Below, piece after piece: positions 36,861 through 38,129 of a stretch of DNA of 38,129 nucleotides; the first letter of the stretch is position 1; every line of letters starts with the position of its first letter. This DNA comes from Desulfobacteraceae bacterium Eth-SRB2. GTDB taxonomy: Bacteria > Desulfobacterota > Desulfobacteria > Desulfobacterales > UBA11574. Where the stretch lies: positions 29,393-67,521 of the forward strand of contig RPGQ01000013.1 in assembly GCA_004193595.1 (NCBI GenBank), read 5' to 3'. Position numbers and translations under genes: made by a program. The notes beneath the pieces are model-generated. The model did not search any database, was not told the DNA's origin, and saw only the letters and a list, made by a program, of their open reading frames with translations.

Positions 36861-37982
36861 ATGAGTATTGTATTAAAGGAAATCTCAAAAAGCTATGACG
36901 GCCGGACAGTACTAAATAATTTAAACCTTGAGATTAATCAAGGAGAATATCATGTACTGTTAGGACCGAGCGGCGGCGGCAAGACAACTACACTGTCCGT
37001 CATGGCTGGACTGACTGAACAGGATAGCGGATCTGTTTCTATTAGCGGCCGGAATGTAAGCAACCTTTCTCCAGGCGAAAGAAAAATTGGTTTTGTCTTT
37101 CAAGACCATGCCCTATTTCCGCATCTAACCGTTTTTGACAATGTTGCTTATGGGCTGAGGGTCAGAAGGATCAAGGGGCATGAGATGACAGGCAAGGTCG
37201 AGTATTATTTGAGCAAAGTAAGTATTGAAAAAGAAAAAGACAAATTCCCCCACCAGTTAAGCGGGGGACAGAAACAAAGAGTCGCTCTGGCCAGGGCGCT
37301 CGTTATTGAACCTGAAATACTTCTTATGGATGAACCTATGAGCAGTCTGGATGCCATAACCAAAGAAAAAGTACGGGATGAATTGAAAAGTATTCAGCAG
37401 GAAATAGGTGTGACCACGGTTTATGTTACACATGACCAGGATGAGGCGGCTTTTTTGGGAGACCGCGTTTCAGTACTTAACAACGGGAGGGTGGAACAGA
37501 TAGAATCCCCTTCCGAACTATTCTATCACCCTAAGACCGAATTTGTGGCCCGTTTTGTCGGGATCAAGAATATCTTAAAAGTATCTCCGGTCGGAATAAA
37601 CAACCATGAGGCCACAGTACAAATCAATAATGACGGCATAGAACACCCCATCAGAATTAGAGTCAAAAAATATCCTATTTTTGAAAAAAGGAAAACGATC
37701 GATCTATGTATTCATCCAGAAAAAGTCATGCTAAAAAGAGAAGATCAAACATCTGACAGCAACATGAACCGAATCAGGGGAAAGATAGTAAAAAGAACAA
37801 ATAACGGAAATGGCGTTATGGCAATAGTTGACATTGGCGGTACGACACTGCATGCAGCGATTTCAAGTGATCTTAAGGTGCACGAGAATGTATGGGTTTG
37901 CTTTGCCCTGGATGCGGCACATCCCCTATGCGGCAAAAAGTGCAGAGCCGCCGAAACCAAGAGAAGATGTCTTAAGGAATAA
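36861..37982 (+). CDS. modC: Molybdate ABC transporter ATPase
   Basis: A 373-residue ABC ATPase with Walker A GPSGGGKT (35-42), Q-loop VFQDHALFPHLT, signature LSGGQKQR (133-140) and Walker B EILLMDEP (152-159). The C-terminal 120 residues form a TOBE/MOP-like regulatory part (IRGKIVKRTNNGNGVMAIVD). The frame is open from 36741 inside modB, but the ATG at 36861, one base after the modB stop, begins the conserved MSIVLKEISKSYDG. Energises ModB. Several cysteines in the last 30 residues (CFALDAAHPLCGKKCRAAE) are unusual for ModC. Confidence 0.93.
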   Translation: MSIVLKEISKSYDGRTVLNNLNLEINQGEYHVLLGPSGGGKTTTLSVMAGLTEQDSGSVSISGRNVSNLSPGERKIGFVFQDHALFPHLTVFDNVAYGLRVRRIKGHEMTGKVEYYLSKVSIEKEKDKFPHQLSGGQKQRVALARALVIEPEILLMDEPMSSLDAITKEKVRDELKSIQQEIGVTTVYVTHDQDEAAFLGDRVSVLNNGRVEQIESPSELFYHPKTEFVARFVGIKNILKVSPVGINNHEATVQINNDGIEHPIRIRVKKYPIFEKRKTIDLCIHPEKVMLKREDQTSDSNMNRIRGKIVKRTNNGNGVMAIVDIGGTTLHAAISSDLKVHENVWVCFALDAAHPLCGKKCRAAETKRRCLKE

Positions 37983-37987
37983 TTTAG

Positions 37988-38129
37988 ATGAAAGGAATTA
38001 TCGATTCTACATTGAGGGAAGGTGAGCAGGCGGCTCATGTTTATTTTGATCTGACAGAAAAGCTACACATCATTGATCTGCTCATAAAGGTGGATGTTGA
38101 TGACACCCAGGAGATCTTTCTGGCTCTGG
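37988..38129 (+). CDS. nifV: Homocitrate synthase, 5' part (runs off the window)
   Basis: The frame starts at ATG 37988, eight bases after AAGGAA and five bases after the modC stop, and stays open to the window end. Its first 46 residues begin MKGIIDSTLREGEQAAHVYF, the catalytic start (D-S-T-L-R-E-G-E-Q) of DRE-TIM metallolyases of the homocitrate/isopropylmalate synthase type. In a nif operon this is NifV, which makes the homocitrate ligand of FeMo-cofactor. AksA-type or citramalate synthases share this motif, so the final call needs the rest of the gene. Confidence 0.8.
   Translation, partial: MKGIIDSTLREGEQAAHVYFDLTEKLHIIDLLIKVDVDDTQEIFLAL

Overview
The window looks like a chromosomal segment of an anaerobic, nitrogen-fixing, strictly respiratory bacterium, most probably a sulfate-reducing or related member of the Desulfobacterota (Desulfobacterales-like). 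The reasons are the gene order nifH-nifI1-nifI2-nifD-nifK-nifE-nifN-nifB, a NifD with the long insertion known from the clostridial/archaeal/desulfobacterial nitrogenase group, a methylenetetrahydrofolate reductase with a fused Cys-rich C-terminal domain, multiheme cytochromes, hybrid-cluster-protein remains and a PerR/catalase pair. The taxonomic call is an inference from gene content; no rRNA or tRNA gene was seen.

Layout. (1) 1-1376: a short I-F-type CRISPR array (six units, the last truncated) that runs into decayed, repeat-rich DNA. (2) 1377-7400: isolated genes (a GAF-domain protein, a large possible glycosyltransferase, a DUF1846 protein) separated by decayed copies of one unrecognised gene family (copies at about 1175, 4552, 6951 and 10034). 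(3) 7400-9735: catalase katA and a PerR-type repressor. (4) 10550-14070: a tetraheme NapC/NrfH-type cytochrome, an octaheme hydroxylamine-oxidoreductase-family cytochrome (not NrfA), and an hcp gene that has lost both metal-cluster regions by two clean internal deletions. (5) 14368-16071: metF with fused C-terminal domain, then a glyoxalase-family remnant. (6) 16525-23919: a sigma-54 promoter, glnK-amtB, an outer-membrane protein, a glutamine amidotransferase-like protein, nifA, and convergently ptsP (nitrogen PTS enzyme I). (7) 24278-38129: the nitrogenase cluster nifH-I1-I2-D-K-E-N-B, a 2Fe-2S ferredoxin, a NifX-like protein, a DUF364 protein, modABC and the 5' end of a homocitrate synthase (nifV-like) gene that leaves the window.

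How it works together. Ammonium is sensed through GlnK/AmtB. NifA with sigma-54 would switch on the nif operon, and NifI1/NifI2 would inhibit the enzyme after translation when nitrogen is sufficient. NifE, N, B, the NifX-like protein and homocitrate synthase build FeMo-cofactor, and ModABC supplies molybdate. Upstream, the octaheme cytochrome with its membrane quinol-oxidising partner would reduce nitrite or hydroxylamine, a route in which Hcp is normally the next step; here Hcp appears to be inactivated.

The most unusual non-coding signal is a set of at least six intergenic elements with one architecture but different sequence: tandem 7-8 bp units facing inverted copies of themselves across a spacer (10294-10377, 12760-12823, 14156-14330, 29079-29162, 31925-32116, 33404-33599). 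Three of them lie inside the nif operon, exactly at the K|E, N|B and B|ferredoxin junctions. One sits inside a larger insertion with imperfect terminal inverted repeats that interrupts a decayed gene copy.
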